A stretch of DNA of 64,000 nt, from positions 3,047,501 through 3,111,500 of the forward strand of contig NC_016027.1 in NCBI RefSeq assembly GCF_000182745.2, written 5' to 3'. The translations under genes and the position numbers were made by a program. Under the pieces are notes generated by a model. That model saw nothing but the letters and a program-made list of their open reading frames with translations, did no database searches and had not been told where the DNA came from. Of this stretch, positions 47,059 through 57,374 are shown piece by piece (within the stretch, counting starts at the first letter, position 1; each line of letters begins with the position of its first letter). Source of the stretch: Komagataeibacter medellinensis NBRC 3288 (GTDB lineage: Bacteria > Pseudomonadota > Alphaproteobacteria > Acetobacterales > Acetobacteraceae).

Positions 47059-48260
47059 TGATCGCCAACGGTGCGACAGGGGAGGTGCCACCATCTGGCG
47101 GTTCCAGACCCTGTGTTGCGATCTACCGCACACAGATCCTGCCCATTTCGGAAACATTCGTGCGCGACCAGGCCCGTGCGCTGCGGCGCTGGCGACCCGT
47201 GCTGACAGGCGAGCGTACGATCGGGCAATTGCCGCTTGATGGCATGGCTGTACGCGCGCTGCATGACGGGCCACCAACCCTGCTGCAGCGCCTGATCGGC
47301 ATGGGCGCGCGCTACCTTGACCGCCCCGTGCCCGGCATGCTGCGGTTGATGCGCGGTGTGGCGCCAAAGCTGGTGCATGCCCATTTTGGCTTTGACGGGG
47401 TGGAAGCGTGGCCAGTGGCGCGTGCACTTGGTGTGAGGCTGCTGATCACGCTGCATGGGTCCGACATTACAACAGACATGCACTGGTTTGCCTCTGGTGG
47501 TGGGGGGCAGCGGTGGCGTGCCTATCCGCGCCGGCTGAAACGGCTGGCGACTGAACCGCAGGTCAGCTTTGTCGCCGTCTCCCACAGTATCCGCGAAGCC
47601 GCCATCCGCGCCGGCCTGCCACCACAACGCATTCATGTCTGCCCCATCGGGATTGACGTGCAGCGTTTCCGGCATACGGGCCGGCCCGTGGCCGAACGCG
47701 GGCCGGTCATCCTGTTTGCGGGCCGACTGGTGGAAAAGAAGGGCTGCCGCTACCTGATCGAGGCTTTCCGTACCGTACGCGCGCAGATGCCCGATGCACG
47801 GTTGGTCATAGCGGGTGATGGCCCCGAGCGCGTCATGCTCTCCACCATGGCTGCGGATATGGAGGGCATTACATTCCATGGCCGTTATTCCGCAGCCCAG
47901 ATGCAGCCCCTGCTGGCGGAGGCGCGGGTATTCTGCCTGCCCAGTGTCACGGCGCGTAATGGCGATGCAGAAGGCATGGGGCTGGTACTGCTGGAAGCAC
48001 AGGCCTGCGGCGTGCCGGTCGTGACATCCGCACGCGGTGGTGCCACTGAAGGCATCATCAATGGCGAAACCGGTTTTGCGTTTGCCGAAGGCGATGTCGC
48101 GGCACTGAGCGCCCACCTGCTCGCTATCCTGCGTGATAACGGGCTCGCTGCACGCATGTCCGCCGCCGGTCCCGTTTTCGTGGCGCAGCAGCATGACCTC
48201 TCGCGCTGGGCCGCAACATTGGAAGATATCTATGACAGCATGACAGGGCGCACATCATGA
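47055..48260 (+). CDS. GT4 family glycosyltransferase (acetan side chain)
   Basis: A 401-residue retaining GT-B enzyme. 'CVAIYRTQILPISETFVRDQ' opens the N-domain (about residue 19), 'LVHAHFGFDGVEAWPVARAL' lies near 110 and 'LLITLHGSDITT' near 133. The donor domain has 'ILFAGRLVEKKGCRYLIEAF' (about 218), 'VIAGDGPER' and the E-x7-E element in 'NGDAEGMGLVLLEAQACGVP' (about 300). It overlaps both neighbours by ATGA and is one of the three transferases expected for the Rha-Glc-Glc end of the acetan side chain; which sugar it adds is not resolved. Confidence 0.86.
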   Translation: MMIANGATGEVPPSGGSRPCVAIYRTQILPISETFVRDQARALRRWRPVLTGERTIGQLPLDGMAVRALHDGPPTLLQRLIGMGARYLDRPVPGMLRLMRGVAPKLVHAHFGFDGVEAWPVARALGVRLLITLHGSDITTDMHWFASGGGGQRWRAYPRRLKRLATEPQVSFVAVSHSIREAAIRAGLPPQRIHVCPIGIDVQRFRHTGRPVAERGPVILFAGRLVEKKGCRYLIEAFRTVRAQMPDARLVIAGDGPERVMLSTMAADMEGITFHGRYSAAQMQPLLAEARVFCLPSVTARNGDAEGMGLVLLEAQACGVPVVTSARGGATEGIINGETGFAFAEGDVAALSAHLLAILRDNGLAARMSAAGPVFVAQQHDLSRWAATLEDIYDSMTGRTS

Positions 48261-49222
48261 ATACTTCCATGTCCGTCAGCCTCATCATTACCACTTATAA
48301 TGCCCAGGCGTTCATCATGCGGGCCATGGCGTCTGCGCTTGAGCAGACAGCACCGCCGCTGGAAATCATTGTAGTCGATGACTGCTCCACCGATGGTACG
48401 CCCGAAATACTGAGCAGGCTGGAACGTGGGCATGACAAGATCCGTGTCCTGTCCACACCCCGTAATGGCGGTCCGTCACTGGCGCGTAATGTAGGGCTGG
48501 ATGCAGCGCGCGGTGACTGGGTGGCTTTTCTGGACGCGGATGACGCCTTTGCACCCGAAAGGCTGGAAGTCATCATGGCGCGTGCGGCACAGGGGGATTG
48601 TGACGGCGTAGCCGATGATCTGGCCTATTACGATGCCATTGCAGCGCAGGTCACGGGCCGGGCAATGGGCGCGGGCCAGGTGCCGCGGGCCCCTGTCAGC
48701 CTGCGCGATTATGTGGCCCATAACCTTTCGGGGGGGAAGGGATTTGACTGGGGGCTGCTTAAGCCCGTGCTGCGGCGGAAGTTCCTGCTTGAGCACGCCA
48801 TACATTATGACCCCGCCGTACGTCATGGGGAGGATTTCCTGCTCATGGTCACGTTCCTTCTGGCGGGCGGCCGGTTTTGCCTGACGGACCATGCGACGTA
48901 TCTCTATACCCAGCGCCAGGGTAGCGTGAGCATGCAGGCGTCTGGCATGTCACGTACCACCATTGCCTACCGGGACATGCACGATACGGCGCTGGCGCTG
49001 GCAGATGATCCACGGATGCGCGATGACCCGGAACTGGTTGGCCTGCTGTACCAGCGTGCGGCGGGCCTGCAGCGGCTGGATGATTCGCATTTTGTCTCGG
49101 TTGCCCTACGTGCGGGCGCGGTGGGGGCAATCTTGCGGCGTATCATCAGGCGGCCAGCTTTCCTGCCTGCCATGATCCGGCAGGTTGCCATGGCGCTCAG
49201 GCGCAGGCTCTGTCATTCCTGA
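48257..49222 (+). CDS. GT2 family glycosyltransferase (acetan side chain)
   Basis: A 321-residue inverting GT-A transferase with 'VSLIITTYNAQAFIMRAMAS' (about residue 7), 'IIVVDDCSTDGTPEIL' (about 36), 'NGGPSLARNVGLDAARGDW' (about 74), 'FLDADDAFAPERL' (about 95, DxDD metal site) and 'HGEDFLLMVTFLLAG' (about 193, catalytic-base type ED). It is the last gene of the gumK-led operon, overlapping the previous gene by 4 bases, and a strong terminator follows. Together with its two neighbours it accounts for three side-chain additions. Confidence 0.86.
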   Translation: MNTSMSVSLIITTYNAQAFIMRAMASALEQTAPPLEIIVVDDCSTDGTPEILSRLERGHDKIRVLSTPRNGGPSLARNVGLDAARGDWVAFLDADDAFAPERLEVIMARAAQGDCDGVADDLAYYDAIAAQVTGRAMGAGQVPRAPVSLRDYVAHNLSGGKGFDWGLLKPVLRRKFLLEHAIHYDPAVRHGEDFLLMVTFLLAGGRFCLTDHATYLYTQRQGSVSMQASGMSRTTIAYRDMHDTALALADDPRMRDDPELVGLLYQRAAGLQRLDDSHFVSVALRAGAVGAILRRIIRRPAFLPAMIRQVAMALRRRLCHS

Positions 49223-49236
49223 TCCATGACGTGCGT

Positions 49237-49264
49237 GGGGCGGCCCATTATAATGGGCCGCCCC
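49237..49264 (+). terminator. terminator of the gumK-GT operon
   Basis: A perfect 14-base inverted repeat, ggggcggcccatta and its complement, beginning 14 bases after the stop of the last GT2 gene and followed by tttcgtt. A rho-independent terminator for rightward transcription. Confidence 0.85.
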
Positions 49265-49286
49265 TTTCGTTATATGCTCTTCAATA

Positions 49287-49316
49287 AACCCGGGCCATGC
49301 AGGCATGACCCGGGTT
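49287..49316 (-). terminator. terminator of ugd (leftward)
   Basis: An inverted repeat of aacccggg (49287-49294) and cccgggtt (49309-49316), 10 bases beyond the ugd stop on the minus strand. Read leftward, the stem is followed by TTATTGAA. With the preceding hairpin it insulates two convergent units. Confidence 0.75.
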
Positions 49317-49326
49317 AGGTGCATGT

Positions 49327-50670
49327 TCAGGAAGCCGCCACCACATCGGGGCGGCCAAGTGAGATGTAGTCAAAACCCGCTTCCTTGAGTGTCTGCGGGT
49401 CCCAGATATTGCGCAGGTCCGCAATCTTGCGGCCCTTCATCTGTCGCTTGATCTTTTCAGGGGCAAAGGAGCGGAATTCATTCCACTCCGTCAGCACCAC
49501 AAGAATGTCGGCACCTTCCAGCGCATCCATGGCATCCTTACAGTAAGTAACCGACTTGGGCAGAACCGGTCGCGCAGTCTGCATGCCAGCAGGGTCGAAG
49601 GCACGGATATGCGCACCCGCCTTGTCCAGTTGGTCCAGCACGACAATGGAGGCAGCCTCCCGCATGTCATCGGTCTCGGGCTTGAAGGTCAGTCCCAGCA
49701 CACCGATCGTAAGTCCCTTTACGTCACCATCGGCAAAGGCGATGATCCGCTCGCCCATATTCTTCATGCGCTGTTCGTTGACCGAGACCGTGGTCTCGAT
49801 CAGCCGTACCGGAGAACCGGCATTGCGACCGATGGCCGTCAGCGCGCGGGTATCCTTGGGGAAGCACGAACCGCCAAAGCCTGGGCTGGGGTGCAGGAAC
49901 TTCTTGCCGATACGCCCGTCCAGCCCGATGGAGCGGGCAACATCGTTCACATCCGCCCCCACTTTTTCACACAGATCCGAAATTTCATTGATGAAGGTAA
50001 TCTTCATCGCAAGGAACGAATTGGCGGCGTATTTGATCAGTTCGGCCGTTTCGAGGCCGGTAAAGACAATCGGCCGTTCCAGCAGGTAAAGCGGGCGATA
50101 GAGCTTGCGCAGGATATCCTGAGCGCGCTGCGTTCCGCCGGGCTTGTTCTGGTCTGTGCCGATCACTACACGGTCAGGTTTCATGAAATCGACAATGGCA
50201 TTTCCTTCACGCAGGAATTCCGGATTGGATGCAACATCGAAATCCAGGTCCGGCCGTGTTTCACGCACAATACGTGCAATTTCACGCCCGGTGCCTACCG
50301 GTACTGTCGATTTTGTTACAATGACAGTATAGCCCTCCGCCACACGGGCAACTTGTTCGACTGCGGCATAGACGTAACTTGTATCGGCCTGCCCATCGCC
50401 CCGGCGTGAAGGCGTGCCCACTGCAACAAATACGGCGTCCGCCCCCCTTACGGCGGCGGCCATGTCATCACCAAAGGTCAGACGCCCGGCTTCCACATTT
50501 TCCGCTACCAGGCGGTCAAGGCCGGGTTCGTAAATCGGTATACGCCCTTCCCGCAGGGCGGCCAGTCGGTCGGGGTTGGTTTCAACAATGGCAACATCCG
50601 TACCGAATTCAGCAAAGCACGTACCGGAGACCAACCCAACGTAGCCTCCACCGATCATAGCAATTCGCAC
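49327..50670 (-). CDS. ugd: UDP-glucose 6-dehydrogenase
   Basis: A 447-residue NAD-dependent enzyme that oxidises UDP-glucose to UDP-glucuronate, the donor for GumK. It has the N-terminal 'RIAMIGGGYVGLVSGTCFAE', 'VFVAVGTPSRRGDGQADTSY' (about residue 77), 'TVIVTKSTVPVGTGREI' (about 110), 'NPEFLREGNAI' (about 148) and the catalytic Cys269 in 'GFGGSCFPKDTRAL'. A C-terminal 'LGLTFKPETDDMREAASIVV' follows. The start is taken as GTG 50670, because GGGAGG lies 5 bases upstream and the protein then begins at the Rossmann strand; the frame is open to 50709. It is a single-gene unit, divergent from manC. Confidence 0.95.
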   Translation of the reverse strand: MRIAMIGGGYVGLVSGTCFAEFGTDVAIVETNPDRLAALREGRIPIYEPGLDRLVAENVEAGRLTFGDDMAAAVRGADAVFVAVGTPSRRGDGQADTSYVYAAVEQVARVAEGYTVIVTKSTVPVGTGREIARIVRETRPDLDFDVASNPEFLREGNAIVDFMKPDRVVIGTDQNKPGGTQRAQDILRKLYRPLYLLERPIVFTGLETAELIKYAANSFLAMKITFINEISDLCEKVGADVNDVARSIGLDGRIGKKFLHPSPGFGGSCFPKDTRALTAIGRNAGSPVRLIETTVSVNEQRMKNMGERIIAFADGDVKGLTIGVLGLTFKPETDDMREAASIVVLDQLDKAGAHIRAFDPAGMQTARPVLPKSVTYCKDAMDALEGADILVVLTEWNEFRSFAPEKIKRQMKGRKIADLRNIWDPQTLKEAGFDYISLGRPDVVAAS

Positions 50671-50973
50671 CTGGACCTCCCTGATTGTATCTCGCGGCCT
50701 GTTGTCCATAACAGGCGCAAACCCATGGCTTTCAAATCGGTTTTAAGAAAACTCACAGCAATGATGGCTGCATGTTCCGTAACGCGGAATATGTCATGCG
50801 GACCTTACACAACGGCATGAACACGACAAAAATATGTTTGCACACCACATTCTTGACAAAAAAAATAGGCCTATGTTCCTCCCCGGCAGGAATGGCTGGC
50901 ACGAGATCTACCGTTGCGTGGCCACGGCTGCGGATACGCATACCATGAAACATACATGACGGAGTTGCGATCC
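50671..50973. other. 303-base divergent promoter region between ugd and manC
   Basis: Holds the GGGAGG ribosome-binding site of ugd at its left end and GGAG (50961-50964) for manC at its right. A TTGACA at 50853-50858 has no acceptable -10 partner at the right distance. No gene is seen. Confidence 0.45.
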
Positions 50974-52452
50974 ATGACTTTTATGACAGTAACGGATGTA
51001 CACATTCCTTCCGTCCAGCCCGAAAGGCGCGCCATTATCCCTGTTATCCTATCAGGCGGGACGGGTACGCGCCTATGGCCCGTTTCGCGTGCAAGCCACC
51101 CCAAGCAGTTCTGGGCGCTGACTTCTGCGCACACCATGATTGGCGAGACATTGCAGCGTGCCACGGGTGAAGCGTTCGCGCCCCCGATTGTGGTTTGTAA
51201 CCAGGACCACCGTTTTCTCGTGGCCGAACAACTGCGCGAGAATGGCTGCGAGGACGGGCGTATCATCCTTGAACCCGCCGCGCGCAACACGGCTGCCGCC
51301 ATTGCCGCGGCTGCCCTGCTGGCGGCAGACGAAGACCCCGATACCCTGCTGTGGATCATGGCGGCCGATGCCTCCTTCCGTCACCTCGAACGCCTGGCGG
51401 CCGCACTGGAAAAAGGCGTCCAGGCCGCGCGTGCGGGTTATATCGTGACATTCGGTATCCAGCCTGATTCACCCGAGACCGGCTATGGCTACATCCGCAG
51501 TGATGGCCCGCTATACCCCGATGGTGACAGTACGGATGTGCAGCGCGTGGTCAGCTTTATTGAAAAGCCCGACCGCCTGCGTGCGACGGAAATGTTGAAG
51601 GAAGGCGGTTATCTGTGGAATTCAGGCATGCTCATGGTTCAGGCATCGGTCATGCTGGCGGAACTGGAGCGACATGAACCCACTATTTTGGAATGCGTAC
51701 GCGCATCTCTTGAGCATAGCCAGAATGACCTTACCTTTCGCCGCCTTGATACGGAATCCTTTCTGCGCTGCCCCAATGTCAGCATTGATTACGTGGTCAT
51801 GGAACGCACGGACCGTGCGGTTGTCATCCCGGCCGATCTGGGCTGGACGCATGTGGGCAACTGGAACGCGCTGTGGGAACTGGGTGACAAGGACGTGCGG
51901 GGCAATGTGGCGGTTGGTGATGTCGTGCTTGAGCAGTCGCATAACTGTTACGTTCGTAGCGAAGGCATGCTGACCGCTGTGGCGGGGCTGACGGATGTGG
52001 CGCTGATTGTCACATCCGATGCGGTGCTGGCCATTCATCGTGATTACGCGCAGGACGTATCGGCACTGGTGGCGCAACTGAAGGCCAGTCGCAGGCCCGA
52101 GGCTGAAATTCACAATCGTTGTTACCGGCCATGGGGTTTTTATGAAGGGCTGATCCAGGGCGAGCGTTTCCAGGTCAAGCGGATCGTGGTGTATCCGGGG
52201 CAGAAGCTGTCGCTGCAGAAGCATTTCCATCGGGCGGAACACTGGGTTGTTGTCAGCGGTACCGCAATGGTCACACGGGACGAGGAAAATCTTCTGTTAC
52301 AGGAAAACGAAAGTGTCTATCTGCCGTTAGGGTGTATGCACCGACTTGAAAACCCAGGCCGTATTCCCTTGACCCTGATCGAGGTCCAGTCCGGTCCTTA
52401 TCTGGGGGAGGACGATATCGTCCGCTTCGAGGATACATACGGCCGACAGTAA
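50974..52452 (+). CDS. manC: mannose-1-phosphate guanylyltransferase / mannose-6-phosphate isomerase
   Basis: A 492-residue bifunctional type II PMI-GMP enzyme supplying GDP-mannose for the acetan mannosyltransferase. The nucleotidyltransferase domain begins 'IIPVILSGGTGTRLWPVSRA' (about residue 17), continues with 'HPKQFWAL' and 'ILEPAARNTAAAIAAAALLA' (about 96), and has 'FIEKPD' (about 192). The C-terminal PMI cupin domain has 'RPWGFYEGLIQGERFQVKRI' (about 381) and 'PGQKLSLQKHFHRAEHWVVV' (about 406), with metal-binding histidines. Four in-frame ATGs compete; 50974 has GGAG 9 bases upstream. Confidence 0.94.
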   Translation: MTFMTVTDVHIPSVQPERRAIIPVILSGGTGTRLWPVSRASHPKQFWALTSAHTMIGETLQRATGEAFAPPIVVCNQDHRFLVAEQLRENGCEDGRIILEPAARNTAAAIAAAALLAADEDPDTLLWIMAADASFRHLERLAAALEKGVQAARAGYIVTFGIQPDSPETGYGYIRSDGPLYPDGDSTDVQRVVSFIEKPDRLRATEMLKEGGYLWNSGMLMVQASVMLAELERHEPTILECVRASLEHSQNDLTFRRLDTESFLRCPNVSIDYVVMERTDRAVVIPADLGWTHVGNWNALWELGDKDVRGNVAVGDVVLEQSHNCYVRSEGMLTAVAGLTDVALIVTSDAVLAIHRDYAQDVSALVAQLKASRRPEAEIHNRCYRPWGFYEGLIQGERFQVKRIVVYPGQKLSLQKHFHRAEHWVVVSGTAMVTRDEENLLLQENESVYLPLGCMHRLENPGRIPLTLIEVQSGPYLGEDDIVRFEDTYGRQ

Positions 52453-52804
52453 CAGCGTAGGGTGCGCCCCTTTGGTCCATAATGAATTGAATGGACTGAA
52501 TATGGCAGAAAGTCAGGATGTGTGCGAGGAATCTCGTTTCACTACAATAACGTTCATCAAATCTGGTTAATTTTTTATGAAACCATCGTGATGGGCCAGT
52601 TTATGTTTCTGTATTGTAGGCGTGACATATTTTGGCCCCAAAACAGGCAGAGTATTGCCTGACCGGACCAGGTATTTTCGAGTCTGGGATAACAACAATA
52701 AAAGTGGAGGTTTTTTCGCACTTGATTGTGCAGTGCGGAAAATGACGGGCAAAGCCTTAATCCGGCGTCAGGTCGTATTCCGCGTCGACAGGAGATGTTT
52801 CAAG
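52453..52804. other. 352-base upstream region of the gumD-like gene
   Basis: Lies between manC and the gumD-like start. The frame is open leftward to 52622, but the extra residues are not family-like and a ribosome-binding site is close to 52805. No terminator for manC is obvious, so read-through from manC into the next operon is possible. Confidence 0.45.
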
Positions 52805-54304
52805 ATGAGCGAGGCACTCAGGCAGTTGAAAAACGGCGAACCCGACCTGTCGTTATCTGCGGTAGGTGAAAGTACGATCAGGCGCCCGCATATGGGGCGT
52901 CAGGTTGATGACAACAGCTTTTCATACCGTCATCCCCTCCTTCCGCAGATTGTGATCCTGTCGGATGCGGTCTGTGTGTGTGTTGCTGTCATGGCATACA
53001 TTGCCTGGCAGCGCATGTATGACATGCCCGAACTGTCCGGTGAGTTCGTGCTGGCCAATATCATGGCGGCTGGTGGGTTCCTGCTGTTTCCACGCAATGT
53101 CCCGCTTCTTGACATCCCTGATGTAACACGGTTCTCCGCCCAGTTGCGCTACCTGCTGCCGCCCATGCTTTTTGGTGCGGCAATTTTTTGTACCGTTCTG
53201 CTCCTGCTGTCCTGGCCCATGGGGGCGGCGTTGGGCAGGGGGGGCGAGTGGCTGGTGTTTGTTGCGATCATGCTGGCGGCGGAACGTATCGTGGGTACAT
53301 ACCTTCTGCATACGGATGCCATAGCCCGCCGCCTGGCGTGCCGGGTCGCCATCATCGGGGCTGGTCCGCAGGCGCACCGGATGGCCGCGCGCATCAATAC
53401 CCGCATGCAGCGCACATTCCGCCTTATCGGCCTGTTTGATGACGGAGGTGGCAAGGTTGATGGCACAGTGGAAGACCTTGTCGTGCGTGCGCGCGAGGAG
53501 GGGATCGATGCCGTCATCATGAACTTCTCGCCTGATGAAGGTGGACAGCAGCATGTCATGGATGAACTGTGGCGGCTGCGCGGCATGCTGGCTGATGTCT
53601 ATGTTGTGCCGACACTGATGACGGATGACTGCCACGGTTGGCCGGTTGAACGCTTCGGGCCGTTCTCGCTGACCGTGCTGCAGCGCCGCCCCCTGAGCGA
53701 ATGGGATATGATGCAGAAGCGTGCCTTTGACATTACGGTCGGCACGCTGCTGCTGGTGGCGCTTTCTCCCGTACTACTTGTGGTGGCGGTGGCAATCAAG
53801 CTGGACTCTCGCGGGCCGATCCTGTTCTGCCAGCCGCGTCAGGGATACAACAATCTTTACTTTAACGTGTTTAAGTTCCGCTCCATGTATACCGACATGG
53901 CTGACCGGGATGCGGCACGCCAGACATCGCGCACCGACCCGCGGGTGACGCGCGTAGGCAGGTGGATCCGCAGGCTGAGCATTGATGAACTGCCCCAGCT
54001 TTTTAATGTGCTGCGTGGCGAGATGTCGCTTGTCGGCCCACGCCCGCACGCACCGCAGACACGCGCTGGCGGCCAACTCCTGCATGAGGCAATGGAAGAA
54101 TACGTAGCCCGCCACCGGGTGCAACCCGGCATTACAGGTTGGGCGCAGATCAACGGGTCGCGCGGTGAACTGGTCACGCGCGATGATCTGTGCCGCCGTG
54201 TCGTGCTGGATCTTGAATACATACGCGCCTGGTCGATCTGGCTGGATATCAAGATCATTTTCCTGACCGTGAAGCGCGAAATTTTCAGCCGGAATGCATT
54301 CTGA
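52805..54304 (+). CDS. GumD-like undecaprenyl-phosphate glucose phosphotransferase
   Basis: A 499-residue polyprenyl glycosylphosphotransferase (WcaJ/GumD type). It starts the acetan repeat by transferring glucose-1-phosphate from UDP-glucose to undecaprenyl phosphate in the inner membrane. The N-terminal half has four or five membrane helices (about residues 40-170) and a Rossmann-like '[18 protein letters not shown]' (about 180). The C-terminal catalytic domain has '[20 protein letters not shown]' (about 303), '[14 protein letters not shown]' and '[10 protein letters not shown]' (about 355), '[20 protein letters not shown]' (about 390) and 'LVGPRPHAP'. The start has AGGAG 10 bases upstream. 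It is the first gene of the core gum-like operon (gumD, M, C, H, J, B order). Confidence 0.9.
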   Translation: MSEALRQLKNGEPDLSLSAVGESTIRRPHMGRQVDDNSFSYRHPLLPQIVILSDAVCVCVAVMAYIAWQRMYDMPELSGEFVLANIMAAGGFLLFPRNVPLLDIPDVTRFSAQLRYLLPPMLFGAAIFCTVLLLLSWPMGAALGRGGEWLVFVAIMLAAERIVGTYLLHTDAIARRLACRVAIIGAGPQAHRMAARINTRMQRTFRLIGLFDDGGGKVDGTVEDLVVRAREEGIDAVIMNFSPDEGGQQHVMDELWRLRGMLADVYVVPTLMTDDCHGWPVERFGPFSLTVLQRRPLSEWDMMQKRAFDITVGTLLLVALSPVLLVVAVAIKLDSRGPILFCQPRQGYNNLYFNVFKFRSMYTDMADRDAARQTSRTDPRVTRVGRWIRRLSIDELPQLFNVLRGEMSLVGPRPHAPQTRAGGQLLHEAMEEYVARHRVQPGITGWAQINGSRGELVTRDDLCRRVVLDLEYIRAWSIWLDIKIIFLTVKREIFSRNAF

Positions 54305-54321
54305 TTTCTCAATTTCTCCAG

Positions 54322-55158
54322 ATGATGAACGGTGTATTCAAAATGAACGCAAATACTGAAATAAAGGTGGACAACACGGTGGTCGATGTCATGGGCCTGC
54401 CCCTGAGTGACATCTCGCGTGATGAGATCATAGAACGTGTGATCAGTGCCGTGCGGGCACGACAGAAAATGGTCATCGTCAATGCCAATGCCCATATGGC
54501 CGTCGTGTCGCAGGGCCAGGGCTGGCTGCGTACCCTGTTCCGGCGGGCTGATATTGCTTTTTGTGACGGGGCAGGGGTGCAGCTTGCCGCAATGGTGCTG
54601 ACCGGCCGGCGCCTGCCGCGCACTACACCACCGGAATGGATCGGTCCCGTCCTGTCACGGCTGGGGGGGGATGCATCTGTCTTCTGGATCGGGGGCAAGC
54701 CGGGTGTGGTGGAGGACGCGGCCCGTGCGTTCTCCGCACGCTATGGTGTGCGCACGGCAGGCACCCAGCATGGCTTTTTTGACCAGACTCCCGGTTCGCG
54801 TGAATCAATACAACTGCTTGAGCGCGTGCTGGAAACCCGGCCCGACATCATTCTGCTGACCATGGGCATGCCACGCCAGGAAAGCTGGCTGCGCGATAAT
54901 ATGGACCATATTCCCACAGGTGTGATGCTGACGGCAGGCGCCTTGGTGGACCATGCGGCGGGGCATGTGCACCGCCCGCCCCGGTGGGTGGCGAACATGG
55001 GGCTTGAATGGCTTGTGCGTCTGGTGCGTGAACCACGCAGGCTGTGGCGGCGTTACCTGCTGGGGCTGCCTGTATTTGGTTTTTACGTTCTTGTTTACTT
55101 GTTGCGTAAGGGCCGTGGCGGGGCAGCATCGTCCCTCTCGCGCAAGCTGGCGGGGTAA
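54322..55158 (+). CDS. GumM-like WecG/TagA/CpsF glycosyltransferase
   Basis: A 278-residue GT26 enzyme. Landmarks are '[20 protein letters not shown]' (about residue 14), '[14 protein letters not shown]' (about 53), '[20 protein letters not shown]' (about 75), '[18 protein letters not shown]' (about 116) and '[16 protein letters not shown]' (about 175). GumM adds the second glucose, beta-1,4, to glucosyl-PP-undecaprenol, making the cellobiose that xanthan and acetan share. The C-terminal 60 residues are basic and hydrophobic and probably bind the membrane. It starts 17 bases after the gumD-like gene; an alternative ATG is at 54343. Confidence 0.87.
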   Translation: MMNGVFKMNANTEIKVDNTVVDVMGLPLSDISRDEIIERVISAVRARQKMVIVNANAHMAVVSQGQGWLRTLFRRADIAFCDGAGVQLAAMVLTGRRLPRTTPPEWIGPVLSRLGGDASVFWIGGKPGVVEDAARAFSARYGVRTAGTQHGFFDQTPGSRESIQLLERVLETRPDIILLTMGMPRQESWLRDNMDHIPTGVMLTAGALVDHAAGHVHRPPRWVANMGLEWLVRLVREPRRLWRRYLLGLPVFGFYVLVYLLRKGRGGAASSLSRKLAG

Positions 55159-55163
55159 TCGGC

Positions 55164-57374
55164 ATGAATTATGTTTCCTTACAGGGACGGGCCACTTCAA
55201 TGTCATGGACAGCGCAGGACATGGGTCTTGTCATACGCCAGACGCTGCGGGCCTTCCTGCGGCACCGCTTCCTTTTTGTAATGACTGTGCTTGGCGTGCT
55301 TGTTGCGGGGGCGGCGGTCATGCTCACGCTCAAACCGCGCTATACAGCCACCGCCACGGTTGTGGTGTCTGGCCGCGCGCAGCAGGACCCACTGGCCCCC
55401 AATGGCCAGCAGCAGAACCAGGCCCCGCCGGATGACTCGCTGGTCCAGACCGAGGCGGCGATGATTCATTCGCGCAATGTGGCCGCCGCCGTTCTGGCGC
55501 AACTGCCCCCACCGGCTGCGGCCCAGCATGTCGGTATACGGGACAGGCTGTGCCACATGGGGGCCGGTTTCCTGTGCCGCGCGCAGCAACAGGTCGATCC
55601 GGCCGTGCAGCATGCGCGGGATGAGGATGCCTTCCTCAACAACCTGACCGTCATACCCGAGGCCCATACCCAGATCCTCGACATCAACGTGGTCGATGGC
55701 GATGCCGCGCGCGCCGCCGCCCTGGCGGATGCGGTGGTGACGAATTACCAGCGCCTGGCCCTTGCGCGCCAGACGGCGGACATCAACCGCGTGGCCGCCT
55801 GGCTGGACAGCCGCACAGCCGAACTGCGCCAGCGCTGGATGGATGCGGTGGAAAAGGCCAATGCCTTCGATACCGCCCATGGCCTGACCAACACCAGTGA
55901 GGGCAGCACGTCCAGCCCGCTGATCGAACGCCAGATTGCTGATACGGCAGCCAATCTCAGCCAGGCGCAGGGACGCCTTGCCGCAGCCCAGGCACGAGCT
56001 GACGCGCTGCGTGACGCCGCCTCACGCGGGGATGCGCGAGCGGCAGTTGCCCTATCGCAGGAGCCGCTCCTTGTCAGCACCGCCAATGCGCTCATGCAGT
56101 TGCAGAGCACACGGCAGGAGGAAGCCGCAACCTATGGCCCGCAGCATCCACGCCTGCGTGCGCTGGACCAGCAGATTGCCGTCACGCGCGCAAGCCTTGC
56201 GGCCGAGACACAGGCGGCGCTGAACTCCATTCGCGAAGACCAGATTTCCGCCAGGGCGGAAGTGGACCGGCTGAATGAGAACCTTGACCTGCTGCGCCAG
56301 AAGGCAGGTGGGCAGAGCGCGCCCCAGGCCGAATACCGCACGCTGGACCAGGAAGCGCAGAGTGCGCGCACGGTATATGAAACCTTCCTTGAACATGCCA
56401 AGGAAGTGGTTGACCGCGCAGCCCTGCTGCAGCCGCCCATTTCGCTTGTCTCGCATGCTTCGGCTCCTGATGTGCCCAGCTTCCCCAACCGCAAGAAAAT
56501 CGGCATGGGTCTTGTGGCCGTGGCCCTTGCCGCGGGTGCTGGCATCGTGCTGCTGCGTGATTACTTTACTGCGGGCTTTACCGAGATCGAGCGCCTGCGC
56601 GCCGCCGTACCGCTGCCCCTTATGGCCGTGATACCCAAGGTGCGCGCCCGTACCGAGCAGGGCGTGCGGCGGCATGTGATCGACCACCCCTATTCCCGCG
56701 CCACGGAAGCGGTGCGCAGTCTGGTCATGCAACTGTCCATGCGGGTGCATGACGGGGGTCAGCCGCTCTGCCTTGCCATTACCTCGGCCGGGCCGGAAGA
56801 AGGCAAGAGCACGCTGGCGCTGTGGATGGCCACCGTCGCCCGCCGGGGGGGGCAGAAGGTGCTGGTGATCGATGCGGACCACCGGCGCGGGATGCTTGAC
56901 CAGTATCTGACTGATGTGACAACCGGCCGTCCCTCTCTGGGCATGAGCGACCTTGTGACTACCGGCGCGCGGGTGGAGGATGTCATACGCACCGACCCCG
57001 ATACCGGCTTTGACTACATTCCCGCCGGGCGCACGATGGAACATGCCTTCAGCCCTGTCGAGATCCGCCGCCTGCGCGCCATGCTGGTGGAACTCAAGCG
57101 GTCGTATGAATTGATCATCATCGACTGTCCGCCGCTGCTGGGGCTGAGCGATGCGCTGGTGCACGCCAACATGTCCGATCAGGTGATCTTTGTGTGCCGA
57201 TGGAAGAGCACGACACAGCGGGCCGTCATGGCCTGCCTTGAGCGACTGGAAACCAGTGGCGCGCCACTGGCTGGCGTGGTGGCTACCATGGTGGAGGACA
57301 ACGCCATGGACGTGATGGGCTACAGCTACGGCAACCGGGATATCAAGATCCTGAACCGTTTTGACGAGAAATGA
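55164..57374 (+). CDS. Wzc/GumC-like polysaccharide co-polymerase with BY-kinase domain
   Basis: A 736-residue inner-membrane protein controlling chain length and export. A first membrane helix (about residues 33-53) is followed by a Wzz domain, a long coiled-coil periplasmic stalk (about 200-400) and a second helix (about 445-465). The C-terminal cytoplasmic BY-kinase domain has Walker A 'GPEEGKSTLALW' (about 544), 'KVLVIDADHRRGMLDQYL' (Walker A', about 567) and 'YELIIIDCPPLLGLSDALV' (Walker B, about 650). The C-terminus has only two closely spaced tyrosines (GYSYGN), far fewer than E. coli Wzc. Xanthomonas GumC lacks the kinase, so this resembles Wzc more in that respect. It lies 5 bases after the gumM-like gene. 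Confidence 0.9.
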   Translation: MNYVSLQGRATSMSWTAQDMGLVIRQTLRAFLRHRFLFVMTVLGVLVAGAAVMLTLKPRYTATATVVVSGRAQQDPLAPNGQQQNQAPPDDSLVQTEAAMIHSRNVAAAVLAQLPPPAAAQHVGIRDRLCHMGAGFLCRAQQQVDPAVQHARDEDAFLNNLTVIPEAHTQILDINVVDGDAARAAALADAVVTNYQRLALARQTADINRVAAWLDSRTAELRQRWMDAVEKANAFDTAHGLTNTSEGSTSSPLIERQIADTAANLSQAQGRLAAAQARADALRDAASRGDARAAVALSQEPLLVSTANALMQLQSTRQEEAATYGPQHPRLRALDQQIAVTRASLAAETQAALNSIREDQISARAEVDRLNENLDLLRQKAGGQSAPQAEYRTLDQEAQSARTVYETFLEHAKEVVDRAALLQPPISLVSHASAPDVPSFPNRKKIGMGLVAVALAAGAGIVLLRDYFTAGFTEIERLRAAVPLPLMAVIPKVRARTEQGVRRHVIDHPYSRATEAVRSLVMQLSMRVHDGGQPLCLAITSAGPEEGKSTLALWMATVARRGGQKVLVIDADHRRGMLDQYLTDVTTGRPSLGMSDLVTTGARVEDVIRTDPDTGFDYIPAGRTMEHAFSPVEIRRLRAMLVELKRSYELIIIDCPPLLGLSDALVHANMSDQVIFVCRWKSTTQRAVMACLERLETSGAPLAGVVATMVEDNAMDVMGYSYGNRDIKILNRFDEK

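Noticed and set aside
50853-50858. TTGACA as the -35 box of a manC promoter
   Set aside because: No recognisable -10 box lies 16-18 bases downstream; the best candidate (tatgtt) is only 13 bases away.
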